Made by a program: the position numbers and the translations under genes. The notes under the pieces were generated by a model. It saw only the letters and a program-made list of their open reading frames with translations. It searched no databases and was not told the origin of the DNA. A stretch of DNA of 64,000 nucleotides, taken from NCBI GenBank assembly GCA_905221605.1, contig CAJNDS010000604.1:1-64000 (forward strand), given 5' to 3'. Each line of letters starts with the position of its first letter. The stretch's first letter is position 1. Positions 24,024 to 35,244 of this stretch are shown in pieces. The DNA comes from Symbiodinium natans. Lineage: Eukaryota > Sar > Dinophyceae > Suessiales > Symbiodiniaceae.

Positions 24024-24355
24024 GTTTGAGGTCTAACGCAGTCTCTCCATCTCCGCGCCCTTGAAAAGGGAGCCTACTCGAAGCAGAGCTGATTTGAAAA
24101 GAGCGCGTGCATCGAGTCATAGAGGATGGGCAAGATGCCGCACCTCCACGCACCGTGCTCCTTCAGTGGGCTCCCTGCGGCTCGGCTTCCTCTCGGCTCG
24201 ACAGGGGGGTGGAAAGGGGTAAAGGGGACGCAGGAGTCCAGCGAGGGCTCCTCAGCGAGGGCTCCTCGCCGGTCCTCGCCATCACCTGAGGCTCATTTTT
24301 CGCCATTGGGCCATGTCTGTTTATTGTCAAAGTGTTGTTCGCTGTTCTTGGGCAG

Positions 24356-24905
24356 GTCGGATGGAATGTCCAATCGGCTCTACGCCGTTTGAAGAGGTGA
24401 GAGTTCTTGGTGTAGGCCTGGCTCCCAAATTAACCTTGATGTTGCAGGAAGGTTCATCCCGGAGCTGTTCAGGTTTGGCGGCGGGGCTTCGAGAGGGAGC
24501 TTGTAGCATCGTTGGAGACCTCAGGGACGTTTCGAAAGTCTGTACACACGGTTTGTTGGGGATACGGAGGCCTTAGGGCCTTGCTCGTAGAAGTCCGTGC
24601 TTTTATGCAAAAGCTGCAGTGTGCTTGGCCATCCTGAATTATTCCTCGTGGGAGGATGGGGGATGGCATGAAGCTAAGCAGGCATCGTGTGCCCATCTAG
24701 TGCCCATGTGCTTCCAGGCGCGGGTCTGTTTGCCGTGGCTTTGACGGCAGCGCTCAGCCTTGTGGCCTTTGCCGAGGCCCCAGCAAAAGAGGCAGGGAGC
24801 TTGTCAGACTCAGAGCAAGAGTACAAAGAGTCTCTAAACATGCGTAGGCTTACCATACAGAGAGAAGAAGGCCCCCGAGGCCCCCGAGCCAAGGCTTCTG
24901 GGTAA
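24356..24905 (+). CDS. Candidate exons, hypothetical membrane segment
   Basis: 24356-24397 is a 42-nt stretch with TTGGGCAG before and GTGAGA after. 24450-24505 follows TTGCAG and reads RFIPELFRFGGGASRG. 24717-24905 follows TTCCAG and reads GLFAVALTAALSLVAFAEA, one helix-length hydrophobic stretch, then an acidic/Ser tail (SLSDSEQEYKESLN). These could be 3' exons of the DMT gene or a separate small gene. No family is recognised. Confidence 0.28.
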
Positions 24906-24909
24906 GGTG

Positions 24910-25962
24910 GTCTGCGAGAAGTAGGGGGGAAGAATGTAAAAAAGCAAAGTGGGGGAGGGGAAGGCTCGGGAAGGCTCGGGAAGGCTGGGGAAGACTCAGA
25001 GTCAAATTCAAGGGAGTGTGCTTGCAAAGACACTCGGAGAGTGCTGAGGGAGGACCTTTCTGAGCGCCGAATCCCGAGGCCGCTCTCTCCTGCGCCACGA
25101 GGAGACTGTCATAGTTTAATTAATGCAATATTGCACACGTATCATTTACGTCGTAGATCCTTGTCTGAATTGATCTGCATTGAGGGTTGAGTCTCTCTTT
25201 GCGGGCCCTGAAGAAGAAGACGTGGAGCGGCTTTGCTTTCACGACTTAGGGCTTGTAAATGATACGCACTGACGGGGTTTCTGTGACAAGGGAGGCTCGG
25301 CTTCGTTTTCGGCGTAGGGCATGCAGGACCCGTCAGAGCAGCTTCTGCGGGGTCCTCCTGGCGAACTTGGCCCTGCCCCTCGGAGAAAAGAAAGCAGGAG
25401 AACAAAGCACCGGAGAACTAAAGTAGGAAAAGCAGGCCCCAGAAACAAGTGAAGGGCCTGAGAGTTGAGCACAGTCAGTCGTTGAAACGAAAAGACCACA
25501 ACGACGTTTTCGAGAATTCGCAAGAGGGACGAAGCATCAGAACATGTATGGCGCGAGTTGTGCAGATTCAGCGGCAACACGTGCACAACTTGAAGGTGTC
25601 ATGCTCCTGTCCACCGAGGGCGCTGTGCCTTGTTCTTCTCCCGAAGGTCCGGGGACCCAGAGCAGCGCCTTGAGCCTCGCGCCTTGAGCCTCGCGCCTTA
25701 GGTTCCCGTCCACCGGCCTCACCCACTTGAGCCAGTCTGGGAGGGAGAGGGAAAGGGAGAGCAAGAGTGCGGAGAAAAACATGAAGGCACCCAGATGCCC
25801 CAAGAAAAGAAAACAGGCAAAGAGAAGCAGGGACAGACACCGGCAAACAGACACGGGAGCATGCAGATGTTCCTTCCCTTCCTAAGGGCATGTCAGGTAA
25901 GAAGGTTGTATACTTCATAGAGCAAAGAGAATGCGACACAGCGTGCGGAGAAACACTTTTAT

Positions 25963-26006
<44 letters not shown>

Positions 26007-26395
26007 TTGAAACCACGAGGGTTGATCATTGGTGAATCTCTGGTATAACAGCGGACTCAAACATCAAGCCGGAGCGAAACAGACTCGGACCCCCACCTTA
26101 GTAGCAGCGGACGGCCACCAACGAAACATAAACAAACTCACCCCATCGAACGCCGCAGTCGCACTTGCATACAGACCGATCAGATCCTCAGTTTGCACGT
26201 TGTCTAAGGCCCGCGCTTCAAAACTGTTACTGGAGTTTCGTCGGAGGTTCACTGCCAGGCTTTCTAAAAGTCATACTCTTCAGATGCCAGCTCTCAAACC
26301 TTGGCTGGCACTTGTATTTACAAGAGGAAAATAGACCCCAAAACGTACACTTATCTTCCAAATAGACCCTAGTTTAGCTCCAGGGGCGGGAAGTT
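24910..26395. other. No supportable gene; (CA)n microsatellite
   Basis: The only firm feature is (CA)n at about 25970-26003. Around 24950-24985 there are four GGAAGGCTCG-type repeats, and at 25670-25700 a doubled GCGCCTTGAGCCTC. Open frames are short and unbiased. Confidence 0.6.
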
Positions 26396-26443
26396 AAATC
26401 TTTGAAATCTTTTATGTCTTTTAAATCTTTTGAATCCTGGGGT

Positions 26444-26478
<35 letters not shown>

Positions 26479-26815
26479 AAAGATGTAACAGATTCAAAAG
26501 ATTTCCCTCCCGTCAATCTTTTAAATCTTTTAAATCTGAAGCCTCCCGGGAAGAGGCTTCAGATTTAAAAGGGTTACATTCGGGCGCTCTTTTAAGGGGT
26601 GGGGGGGGGGCAGGCCCCCTCCCGCCCCCAGGATTTAAAAGATTTAAAAGATTTAGAAGATTTACATTCGGGCGGGAATTTGAAATCTGAACCTTCCCAA
26701 GAGGCTTCAGATTTAAATATTTAAATTCGGGCGAAATAGAATCTTTTTAATCTTTTAAATCGCTTAAATGATTTAAATGGTTGAAATCTTTGAAATCTTT
26801 GAAAATGGAAGGGAG
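26396..26815 (+). repeat. Poly-G run and TTTAAATC-type repeats
   Basis: A G-run of about 38 bases (26440-26477) sits among many copies of TTTAAATC/GATTTAAA-like octamers on both strands (26400-26430, 26515-26600, 26633-26660, 26700-26805). The octamers form dispersed short inverted repeats. The island is far more AT-rich than its surroundings. Confidence 0.85.
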
Positions 26816-26889
26816 AGATGATAGATAAAGAAGCGTGCCATCTTCTTTGCGCCTTGTTATGTTCCTCCGTCTCCTTGTTTCTTGACTCC

Positions 26890-27360
26890 TCTCTTCTGTT
26901 CAGTACCCTTCCAGAAAAATACAATGGCCTCCTTGTTGTCTCTCCTCTCTCACTTCCCTTTCCCTTCTCTCCTTCTGTTTCTTTGAAGGGACTTGTATGA
27001 TAAAGCAGTGGAAGGTAAAGCAGAGGGTGACTCCTTGCGCGTGGACCTTGCTGTACTTCATGATATCCCTCTTCTCGGCCGATCTCTTCTGCTCTTTTCC
27101 TTACTCTTCTCCTTTTCAGAGTTCTTCCTCTTTAGTTGTTCTTATTTCGAAAAGAAAGAGGGAAGGGAGAGATAAGGGAGGGAGGATAGATAAAGAAGAG
27201 TGCCATCTTCTCAGCGCCTTGTTTTGTCTTTCCCTCTTCTCTATTCATCTCTCTTCGATTCTTTCTTTGATGTTCCATTGAAATTGGATTCCTGTTATCT
27301 CTCCTCTCTCCTCTCTCCTTCTCTCTCCCTCCGCTTCTCCTGTTCCCCTCTAAATGACAA
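26890..27360 (+). repeat. Duplicated block, copy 1 of a 470-bp segment
   Basis: This segment is repeated at about 28710-29175 with high identity. Shared landmarks are GGGACTTGTATGATAAAGCA, GACTCCTTGCGCGTGGACC, TATCCCTCTTCT and CGAAAAGAAAGAGGGAAGG. A shorter part (TTGCATGATAAAGCAGT... to ATCCCTCTTCGAACC) also occurs at 27735-27830 and 28270-28360. No protein is recognised in it. Confidence 0.88.
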
Positions 27361-27460
27361 ACACACAAGAAAGAAAGAACAAGAGGGGAATGGAAGCCCT
27401 TTTCCTGTCTTCTCCTGTTGCAATAAGGAAGGAAAAGGCCCTATTTCCTTTAAAACAAGG

Positions 27461-28680
27461 CGGTTCAACAGTACCAAATTTTCTTAGAGGTTGTCTCTGA
27501 AATTTTGGTACTGTTGAAGCGCCCTGTTTCCTTTAAAACAAGGCGGTTCAACAGTACCAAATTTTCTTAGAGGTTGTCTTGAAAATTTGGTACTGTTGAA
27601 CCGCCCTGTTTTCTGCAAAACACGGCAGCACGTTTCCAGAAAAATGGCATCCTTGTCATCTCTCTCCTCTCTCACTTCCCTTTCCCTTCTCTCCTTCTTG
27701 TTTCTTTTTATTTAACTGGTAACACACAAGAAAGGAACTTGCATGATAAAGCAGTGGAAGGTATAGCAGAGGGTGACTCCTTGCGCGTGGACCTTGCCGT
27801 ACTTCATCATATCCCTCTTCGAACCGCCCTGTTTCCTTCAAAACAAGGCGGTTCAACAGTACCAAATTTTCTTAGAGGTTGTCTCTGAACATTTGGTACT
27901 GTTGAACCACCCTGTTTTCTTTAAAACACGGCGGTTCAACAGTACCAAATTTTCTTAGAGGTTGTCTCTGAAACTTTGGTACCGTTGAACCGCCCTGGCG
28001 GTTCAACAGTACCAAATTTTCTCAGAGGTTGTCTCTGAAAATTTGGTACTGTTGAACCGCCCTGTTTCCTTTAGAACGAGGCGGTTCAACAGTACCAAAT
28101 TTTCTTAGAGGTTGTCTTGAAAATTTGGTACTGTTGAACCGCCCTGTTTTCTGCAAAACACGGCAGCACGCTTCCAGAAAAATGGCATCCTTGTCATCTC
28201 TCTCCTCCCTCACTTCCCTTTCCCTTCTCTCCTTCTTGTTTCTTTTTAACTGATAACACACAAGAAAGGAACTTGCATGATAAAGCAGTCGAAGGTAAAG
28301 CAGAGGGTGACTCCTTGCGCGTGGACCTTGCCGTACTTCATCATATCCCTCTTCGAACCGCCCTGTTTCCTTCAAAACAAGGCGGTTCAACAGTACCAAA
28401 TTTTCTTAGAGGTTGTCTCTGAAAATTTGGTACTGTTGAACCGCCCTGTTTTCTTTAAAACACAGCGGTTCAACAGTACCAAATTTTCTTAGAGGTTGTC
28501 TCTGAAACTTTGGTACCGTTGAACCGCCCTGGTGGTTCAACAGTACCAAATTTTCTCAGAGGTTGTCTCTGAAAATTTGGTACTGTTGAACCGCCCTGTT
28601 TCCTTTAGAACGAGGCGGTTCAACAGTACCAAATTTTCTTAGAGGGTTGTCTTGAAAATTTGGTACTGTTGAACCGCCCT
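27461..28680 (+). repeat. Array of ten near-identical hairpins
   Basis: Each hairpin has arms of about 25 nt (5' arm GGCGGTTCAACAGTACCAAA plus TTTTC, 3' arm its complement) and a 15-16 nt loop (TTAGAGGTTGTCTCT). Copies lie at about 27461, 27542, 27848, 27930, 27997, 28081, 28381, 28464, 28531 and 28614, each roughly 64 bp. Some copies carry arm changes (GGTACCGTTGAACC at 27978 and 28514). Linkers CCCTGTTT...AAAACAAGG are themselves imperfect palindromes. The structure resembles a foldback/MITE element expanded in tandem. No transposase is nearby. Confidence 0.93.
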
Positions 28681-28694
28681 GTTTTCTGCAAAAC
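27623..28694 (+). repeat. 535-bp higher-order tandem repeat, two copies plus partial third
   Basis: The landmark ACACGGCAGCACG followed by TTCCAGAAAAATGGCATCC starts at about 27620, 28155 and 28692, giving periods of 535 and 537 bp. Each full unit holds a pyrimidine-rich block, the GATAAAGCAGT block and a set of hairpins. The third copy leaves the unit near 28770 and continues as the 470-bp duplicated block. Confidence 0.92.
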
Positions 28695-28709
28695 ACGGCA
28701 GCACGCTTC

Positions 28710-29175
28710 CAGAAAAATGGCATCCTTGTCATCTCTCTCCTCTCTCACTTCCCTTTCCCTTCTCTCCTTCTAGTTTCTTTGTAACTGATAAACCACAAGA
28801 AAGGGACTTGTATGATAAAGCAGTGGAAGGTAAAGCAGAGGGTGACTCCTTGCGCGTGGACCCTGCCGTACTTCATGATATCCCTCTTCTGGCCTATCTC
28901 TTCTGCTCTTTTCCTTACTCTTCTCCTTTTCATAGTTCTTCCTTTTTAGTTGTTCTTATTTCGAAAAGAAAGAGGGAAGGGAGAGATAAGGGAGGGAGGA
29001 TAAATAAAGAAGAGTGCCATCTTCTCTGCGCCTTGTTTTGTCTTTCCCTCTTCTCTATTCATATCTCTTCTATTTTTTTCTTTGCTATTCCATTGTATTT
29101 TGGATTCCTGTTATCTCTCCTCTCTCCTCTCTCCTTCTCTCTCCCTCCTCCTATCCTGTTTCCCTCTAAACGATT
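28710..29175 (+). repeat. Duplicated block, copy 2
   Basis: Partner of 26890-27360, in the same orientation. Differences are scattered substitutions and short indels. The homology ends near TTTCCCTCTAAA at about 29170, matching TTCCCCTCTAAA at 27353. Confidence 0.88.
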
Positions 29176-29365
29176 GCTCTTTACAGATAGGTGCCTTCCC
29201 TCCTCTTCAGGAGATCTCGTTTCCCTCATTTTGCATTTTGAAGCGAAGAAAACAACAGATAAGAAGAGAGGAAAGGGAAGGACTAAGTAAAGAGAGGAGT
29301 TCTTCAATTTCCCTCCCTATATCTGATGTTACTTTTCCTTCTTGGGTGGTGCCTTCTTTCTCCCT

Positions 29366-29770
29366 TGAAGATGCCGAAAGCGATCAGGAAGGACACCCGT
29401 TCCATCGCCCATATATAGAGACAGAGAAATCATGAGCATCAGCTGGGTTTGCGGCCGATCCAAAATGGGCATCCCTTTTAATCGGTTTCTGTGTCTTCAA
29501 ACGAGCAAAAGGGACACCCTGACTAGGTGTTTCTTGTGGTGTCCCTTTTCCTCGCTTGAAGATGCAGAAAACGATCCAAAAAGACACCCGCCCCATCGCC
29601 CATATATGGGGAGAGAGAAATCATGAGCGTCAGCTGGGTGCTGCCGATGCAAAATGGGCGTCCCGTTTAATCGCTTGCTGTGTCTTCAAACGAGCAGAAA
29701 ATGATCAAACAGGACACCCGTTCCATCGCCCATATATAGGGAGAGAGAGTTGCACTATCACTCCAAGCGA
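29366..29770 (+). repeat. About 135-190-bp tandem repeat, 2.5 copies
   Basis: Landmarks GACACCCG, CCATCGCCCATATATRGGG, AAATCATGAGC, TCAGCTGGGT and TGTCTTCAAACGAGCA recur at about 29390, 29583 and 29717. The first copy has an extra 50 bp with inverted arms AAAGGGACACC/GGTGTCCCTTT (about 29508-29548). From 29771 to 30610 I see no convincing exon. Confidence 0.88.
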
Positions 29771-30614
29771 GGAAAAGAAGGCAGAGGAGCTCAAAACCCT
29801 GGAATGTAATGTTTCTGAGGCCGCGTCCCGTATCAGAGCCGTGGACGCTTCCATGTCAGTCAAAGGGTTGGTTTGGTCACTTAAAGGTTGAGAAACCCTT
29901 GGCTTTACAAGTTTTAGGGGTCGGGGGTCTTTCAGCAGTGTCAGAGTGGGAGTGCGTTTGGCTCAGTTGTGCACTTATTGCCACTTAACCATCATCCCAT
30001 TATCTTTGCGTCTTCCTTATGCTGCTCCATTTAAAGAATATGTTTGGAAGGGCTTCAAATCTGCTGCTAGTGTATGAACCGCATGATGGCTGATACAATG
30101 AGTCTCTTTTCCGTGTGTTGGCCTTGTTGCCAAGGATCTGCGAGCGAGAGGAGGTAGAGAGATCGGGTGATGGGCTGCCGATCTCCAATTCCTGTAAATG
30201 CATCTCTCAAGAATGGGTTTGGGGAAGTGTTTTGCGATGCAAAAACCAAAGCAAGCACAAAGAATCACAGAGAAGCACCTTGTTTTTTCCCCCCCCTTCT
30301 GCGAGCGCCCTCTTTCTGTTGCACTTTGGCCGGTTCGCCTCCTTGCGGTTCCTCGAGCCGCGAGGGCAAGTGCCGGAGAGAAGTTCCAACCTTTGGCGTC
30401 AATCGTCGTGGCCCCAAGGGAAGGGAAGGGGAGAGGTAAAAATCATCCCTTCTCTTTTGTGCCTCCTCTTTCTTGTTGCTTCCTACGCTTTTCTCTGCAC
30501 TGTCCTGAGAGGTCAGGGGCAGTTCCTCGACAGTACGGTTGCAGGCGTGCTGCAGACGTTTGAGCCGACCTCAAACGAAAGCAGAATCCGCACTGACCCT
30601 TTTTTTGCCACCAG

Positions 30615-31104
30615 TTGCGGCGCTGGGATTCCTCGCAGCGGTGGCGCTGCTGGCGAAGGACGCCTTTGTGATCGCCTCGGTTCTTGGGTTGTGGCCACCA
30701 CATTTTGTTTTGGGGGCTCCAGCTGCTCTAGATGTCGCTCGGGAAGGGGAAGGCTGCCGCGGGGAAGTGGTGGAGCAGCTCTAGGCCGTTGGTCAGTTGG
30801 AATTCGAGCTGGGCAATGAGAGAGAGAAGAAGTACAGGCGGTCACAGTCAGCTGAGACCAACAGGTTGAGCACTTGGGGGGGCCTGTTGGGAGCCGGACT
30901 GCCCATGTCCCCGCGAAAGGTCTAAAAAGTATGCTCAGTTGGGGAACATCAGTTGGAGGAGGTTTCGCCTGGGCACAGCACATTTTCTTGGACTATATTG
31001 GACTCGTGGAAGTTTGCAGCGATCTGCCCACGTTGCATAAGGTGCCCTTGGCAGCGATCCCCAGAGACGAGCGCCTAGCAGGAGTTGTGGCGGCAACATC
31101 CTGA
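30615..31104 (+). CDS. Small membrane/coiled-coil gene, partial
   Basis: Exon about 30622-30680 follows a pyrimidine tract and ACCAG. It reads AALGFLAAVALLAKDAFVI, one hydrophobic helix. Exon 30785-30864 has CTCTAG before and GTTGAG after and reads GQLEFELGNEREKKYRR, a charged helix. A last open stretch to the stop at 31102-31104 reads DLPTLHKVPLAAIPRDERL. The protein would be a short membrane-anchored helical protein. No family is recognised. It could also be the 3' end of a longer gene. Confidence 0.35.
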
Positions 31105-31645
31105 GAATCCCAAGACTGGACTTGCAGACCACCAGAGTCTGCCGCAGCTACTTCAAAAAGGCTCCGCCACAATATTCAGCTAGAGGCAGTCTGACACTAT
31201 TTTTGAGCACCTTCTTCAGCCATGTCGCGTTTCGGGATCTGTCAGCCATGTCAGCCTCATAATTCCAGGGAACCTAAATCATACTGCACAAAATGCGCCA
31301 GACACCAGGCTGTTGGAGCAGCTTTAACAATTCTATTGCCGTTTCCAAGGGAGAGGCCCGGCTATTGATTGCGACTTGACTTGGGCAGGTTTCCCGTGTT
31401 TTCCTTTTGGTATCTCGCGGCTCTGATGGCACTCTGACATCTCTCTCGCCAAGCCTTTGTTAAACATATTGCCAGCAGCACCCAAACACGTTGACACATT
31501 CGTACTGACGTAATCAGGCAAGGCTTTCGAAGCTAGTTGCCATTCTCATGGACGGCGACACGATGAATCACGATGAAGCGCACACACACACACACATTTT
31601 GCGGTTCTTCTGTGCGTTCTCTCTTTATCAGACCTTTATCCAAAC
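31105..31645. other. No gene seen; 5' flank of the FUSC-like gene
   Basis: No codon-biased frame on either strand. A short (CA)n at 31581-31595 lies 57 bp before the ATG of the next gene. No TATA box or spliced-leader relic is visible upstream of that ATG. Confidence 0.55.
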
Positions 31646-31651
31646 ATCGCC

Positions 31652-34600
31652 ATGCCGAAGTTGTCGAGCCGAGAGCGGGCCACGCTCGCCTTCCGCACAG
31701 CCCTGGCGGTGCTGTTCGTGGCCGCCGCTGGATGGCTGGTGATCCGGCCTTTGGGTTTGCCTCAGATGTCGACCACGGGGCTGGCAGTGATTTTGGCTTT
31801 CCTGGCACCGGCAGCTCGACGCGGAGACAGCTGTGCAGCTGGCCTTATGTGGGTGATGTCTACCATCCTGTTATTCCCACTTGGGGTTGCAACTTTCTAT
31901 TTGTGCTTTCTCGTGGGTGGCATGCAGTGGCGGCCCTGGCTGGTGTGCATAAGCATGGGCCTCACTTCAAGCCTTGTCGTGATCTGGGCAGCAGTGGCTG
32001 CTGAGTTGCAAGCGCCGAAGCCACTACTAGCAGGGAATGCAGCAGCTGTTGTGGTGGCACTGCTGATGAATGTCATCGCTTTAAGCCCTGCATCACAAGA
32101 GCAGATGCTCATGCTCGGCGCAGGCATGTGCGCGTCGCTCTTGGTCGGAACGCTGAGCGGGGTGGCTGTTAGCTACTTCCCCTGTGGATTGGGTGCGACA
32201 CCCGCGCAGGAGCAGGTGCCATCGTTGACTGCTGCAAAGCTTTCAGCCTTGGCAGAGATGTTTGAGGCCACCGCGATCTTTCGGCTGCCGACCCCTGCTG
32301 CCCTGCAGCGTCATCGCCAGTGCCGTCTGAGGCTCTTGGCCTCCGGAGAGCAGCTGGCGGCCGCCATGAAATCCGCAAACTTTGAGGCGACAGAGCTCAG
32401 GATCCTGAAGAAAGAAAGCGAGGATGAAGAGGACCCTTCGAAAGTGCTAATGCGACTGGCAGAGAGGTGCCGCCTATCTCTGCAGATGAAGTCGAGCATG
32501 CTGTGCGCTGGCTTGGGCAACGTAACCTTGGATACTTTCTACCGAGGAGAAATGGGGGAGCGGTTTCGTGACGTGTGCTTTGCCTCTGCTCACGCTCTTC
32601 GAGCGGCAGCGGCGACACTGAGTTCGCTTTCCAGTAAGTCCGATGATGCCTTCCTCACTTCAGCATCCTGGATGGGTGCCGATCTGGCGACGAAGGAGGA
32701 CTGCAGGGAGGTGGCCCAGCAGTGTCGCAAGAGTCTCAACCACTACATGGAGGGCCAGCTTTCGGCGTCGCACGACCCCCAGTGGAGGAGCAATGCGGAG
32801 GAGGCACTCCGGCAGCAACTGCAGCAACTGTCTTACTCGGCCCGTTCCATCGACATTGATGACATTGACGACATCAACGAGATCTCCTTTATGGGCCTCG
32901 TCGACCTGTATTTGAAAGGGGCTCATCACTTGGATTCTGCAGATTCTTTTGAGGCAGCTCTCGTGGCTGGCTTTGACGAGGCTTGCCGACACGGCTGCTG
33001 CGTCCTGGGGGTGAAGGCCGCTGCGGAGGCTGCCGCCGCCTGCACGGAGCTGATCGCGACGCGCCTCTCCGAGCCGGAGGACTGTCCCCCCTGGCGGCTC
33101 TGTGCTTTGGTTGGGCCGAGCTTCAGCGGAACCCGAAGCTGGCTACGGGTGCCGTGTGCTGGAAGAGAAGCTTGGAGAAAAGGCTTTGCGAAGGGCCGGT
33201 CCCATGCGCTGCGCCTCGGCATCGCGGTGATGCTGACAGGCTTCTTCGTGACCTACGTGCTGAAGCGCTTGGAGAAGAATGACAACGGTCTCTGGACATT
33301 GCTGACGGTGGCTATGGGCATCATGCCAATGGAAGGAGGGGGGTCAGCCCGCCTTAAGTGTTTTTTCTGGAGTTAGGCTTGATCAAAGTTCCTGTATTTT
33401 CGTTGAGTAGGAGGAAGCATGCCATGCTTTTTGCAACAGCCAAGAGAGCAAAAAGGTTAGACAGGTCTCCGTCACAAACAGCTGCAGAAAGCAAAAAGAG
33501 ACCCGCTGCATTCAAGAAAGCGACATTTATTACTTTTCCAAAGAACACTGAAAAAAGCCCACACCTCCCGCCTCCCGCCTTCTTTCTCCGTCAATTCAGT
33601 GAGAAGGAGCTTCCTTGCTACGGGGCCTGCGGCGTATGGTAGGCACGGCTGTGGGCTCCGCTCTCGCGCTGGCATCTGTGGCCGCCGTGGGGTCCTGGCC
33701 CTTCTTCCCAGAGCTGACGCCTCACGTCTGCTTGCTGGCACTTCTCATGAAGTTCTACGAGCCCGAGCTGCAGTTTGCCGGCGCCATCACGTTCGTCACC
33801 TACTTGGTCGTGCTCCTGACCTTGATCGATTCCGAGAAGACGGAGCCAGACGGCGCGCCAGTGATGCCAGTTGCAGAGTCCACCGCCCTGCGGCGCTGTG
33901 TGGATGTCGCCGCCGGCGTGGTGCTGGCCATGGTGGCCAATGTCTTCATTGCGCCGGACAGGGCGGTGGACCAGCTCCGCATGCGTGAGGCGACGGCCAT
34001 GCGGACTGCGGCCGAAGCGATCAAGGAAGCCGGCAGAGCGCTTTGGGCCAAAGGTGCCCGGAAAGAGCACGCCGTAACATTGGAGAAATGGGAGCAGTTG
34101 AAGCAAGACACCTGGAAGTCCGTCGAGGATTTCCAGTTTGCAGGAGATGGGCACCCCGGTAAGGGAGACTTGCTCGAAGAGGCGCTCTGGGAGAGCCGCT
34201 GGGGCGTGGATGCCGGCTTCCTGATTCTAGGGAAGAGTCTATGGATTCCGGGTTGGGCGCCTTCTGTGCCTGGGCGCCGTTGCATCAACGCGGTGATCGC
34301 GGTGTCGCGGCTCATGCGGATCACCAACATGCTCTGCCATGTCCTGGAGCCGGGCTTGGAGGAGGGTGCGCATCGGCCCTTGGAGGATGAGCGCTTAGTG
34401 TCGGCTTTGGGAAACGAGGCCTCGGATTTGGCCGCATTGCTGGACCGGGCGGTGGAGCGCATCGCAGCACGCCTGGCGCCCGAGGGCTGTGGGGAGGCCA
34501 AAGCAGCCAAGTGGCCCCACAAGGAGCTGGAACAGCTGGAGCAACGCTTGGAGCAGGTCTTTCTTGGGGCAGCCTCTGCCAGGCAGCGGAATGGTGGGCT

Positions 34601-34814
34601 CGTGGGGGAGTCCCAAAAGCTCGGTGGCCTTAGAGCCGCAGCAGCCTTGAAGCTCATGCATGGGGCGGTCGACACTTTCATCACAGTCGCCAAGCATCTG
34701 GAAGGCAGCATCCATGAAGACAAGCACTCCCTGCGCGTGGCGCTGAGCAAGCACGCAGACAAGTCGGAGTCGGAGTCGGAGTCAAGCGGCTCAAGTGATG
34801 AGCAACTTTGCTAA
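31652..34814 (+). CDS. FUSC / aromatic-acid-exporter-like membrane transporter, two exons
   Basis: Exon 1 runs from ATG 31652 to about 33357. Exon 2 runs from about 33604-33610 to the stop at 34812. Together they encode about 965 residues. Residues 14-175 form about six helices (TALAVLFVAAAGWLV, TGLAVILAFLAPA, WVMSTILLFPLGVATF, LLMNVIALS). Residues 185-525 are a soluble, largely helical region. Helices resume at ALRLGIAVMLTGFFVTYVL. Exon 2 opens with RGLRRMVGTAVGSALAL, the conserved FUSC signature, then ITFVTYLVVLLTLI and VDVAAGVVLAMVANVF. A 280-residue soluble domain and an SESESESSGSSDE tail follow. The 6+6 helix layout is that of fusaric-acid-resistance/ArAE and plant malate-channel relatives, which export organic anions. 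The substrate is unknown. Splice sites are ambiguous: donor CGCC|GC or AAGT|GT; acceptor GGAG|CTT is frame-compatible. Large exons contrast with the micro-exons around it. Confidence 0.85.
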
Positions 34815-35240
34815 AGTCGCTAAAAGTAGGTGCTTAAGTTGCTCAAGTTGCCCAAGCCACGAACGCAATGCTCAATGCTCCCTTGGCCGATGCCCAGGGA
34901 TGAGCACTGCGCAGGAGTCATCAAAAAGACCAGCCGAGTCCATGACGCGAAAAGAGATCCGCCACACCATTCTGCAGTTGTTTGGCAGCTTCAGGCATTG
35001 ACACGTTTCGGCATCTGTGCCTGACTGTGAGCCTTGCAGTGCTCAAAAAGTGGGCACGGTGACATGATCACCACAGACAGAAGTTAACCACGTCTGACCT
35101 TAACTCACTTACCGACAGGAGTTCACATCATCAGTTGACCATGCAACACGAGCTGGAAGCTAGCAAGGCCAGCCTTGGCTTAAGGTGCTACGTAAAACAT
35201 CCAGTGGTGGTCGTTCCGTGGAGCTTGCACATGTGCCCAT
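34815..35240. other. Intergenic, nothing recognised
   Basis: About 430 bp separate the FUSC-like stop from the next ATG on the same strand. No codon bias or repeats, apart from short TTGCTAAAGTCGCTAAAAG-like echoes right after the stop. Confidence 0.5.
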
Positions 35241-35244
35241 TTCA

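Noticed and set aside
27461-28680. Regular repeats with spacers, superficially CRISPR-like
   Set aside because: Spacers are themselves repeated, the repeats are long palindromes, no cas genes are present, and the context is eukaryotic.
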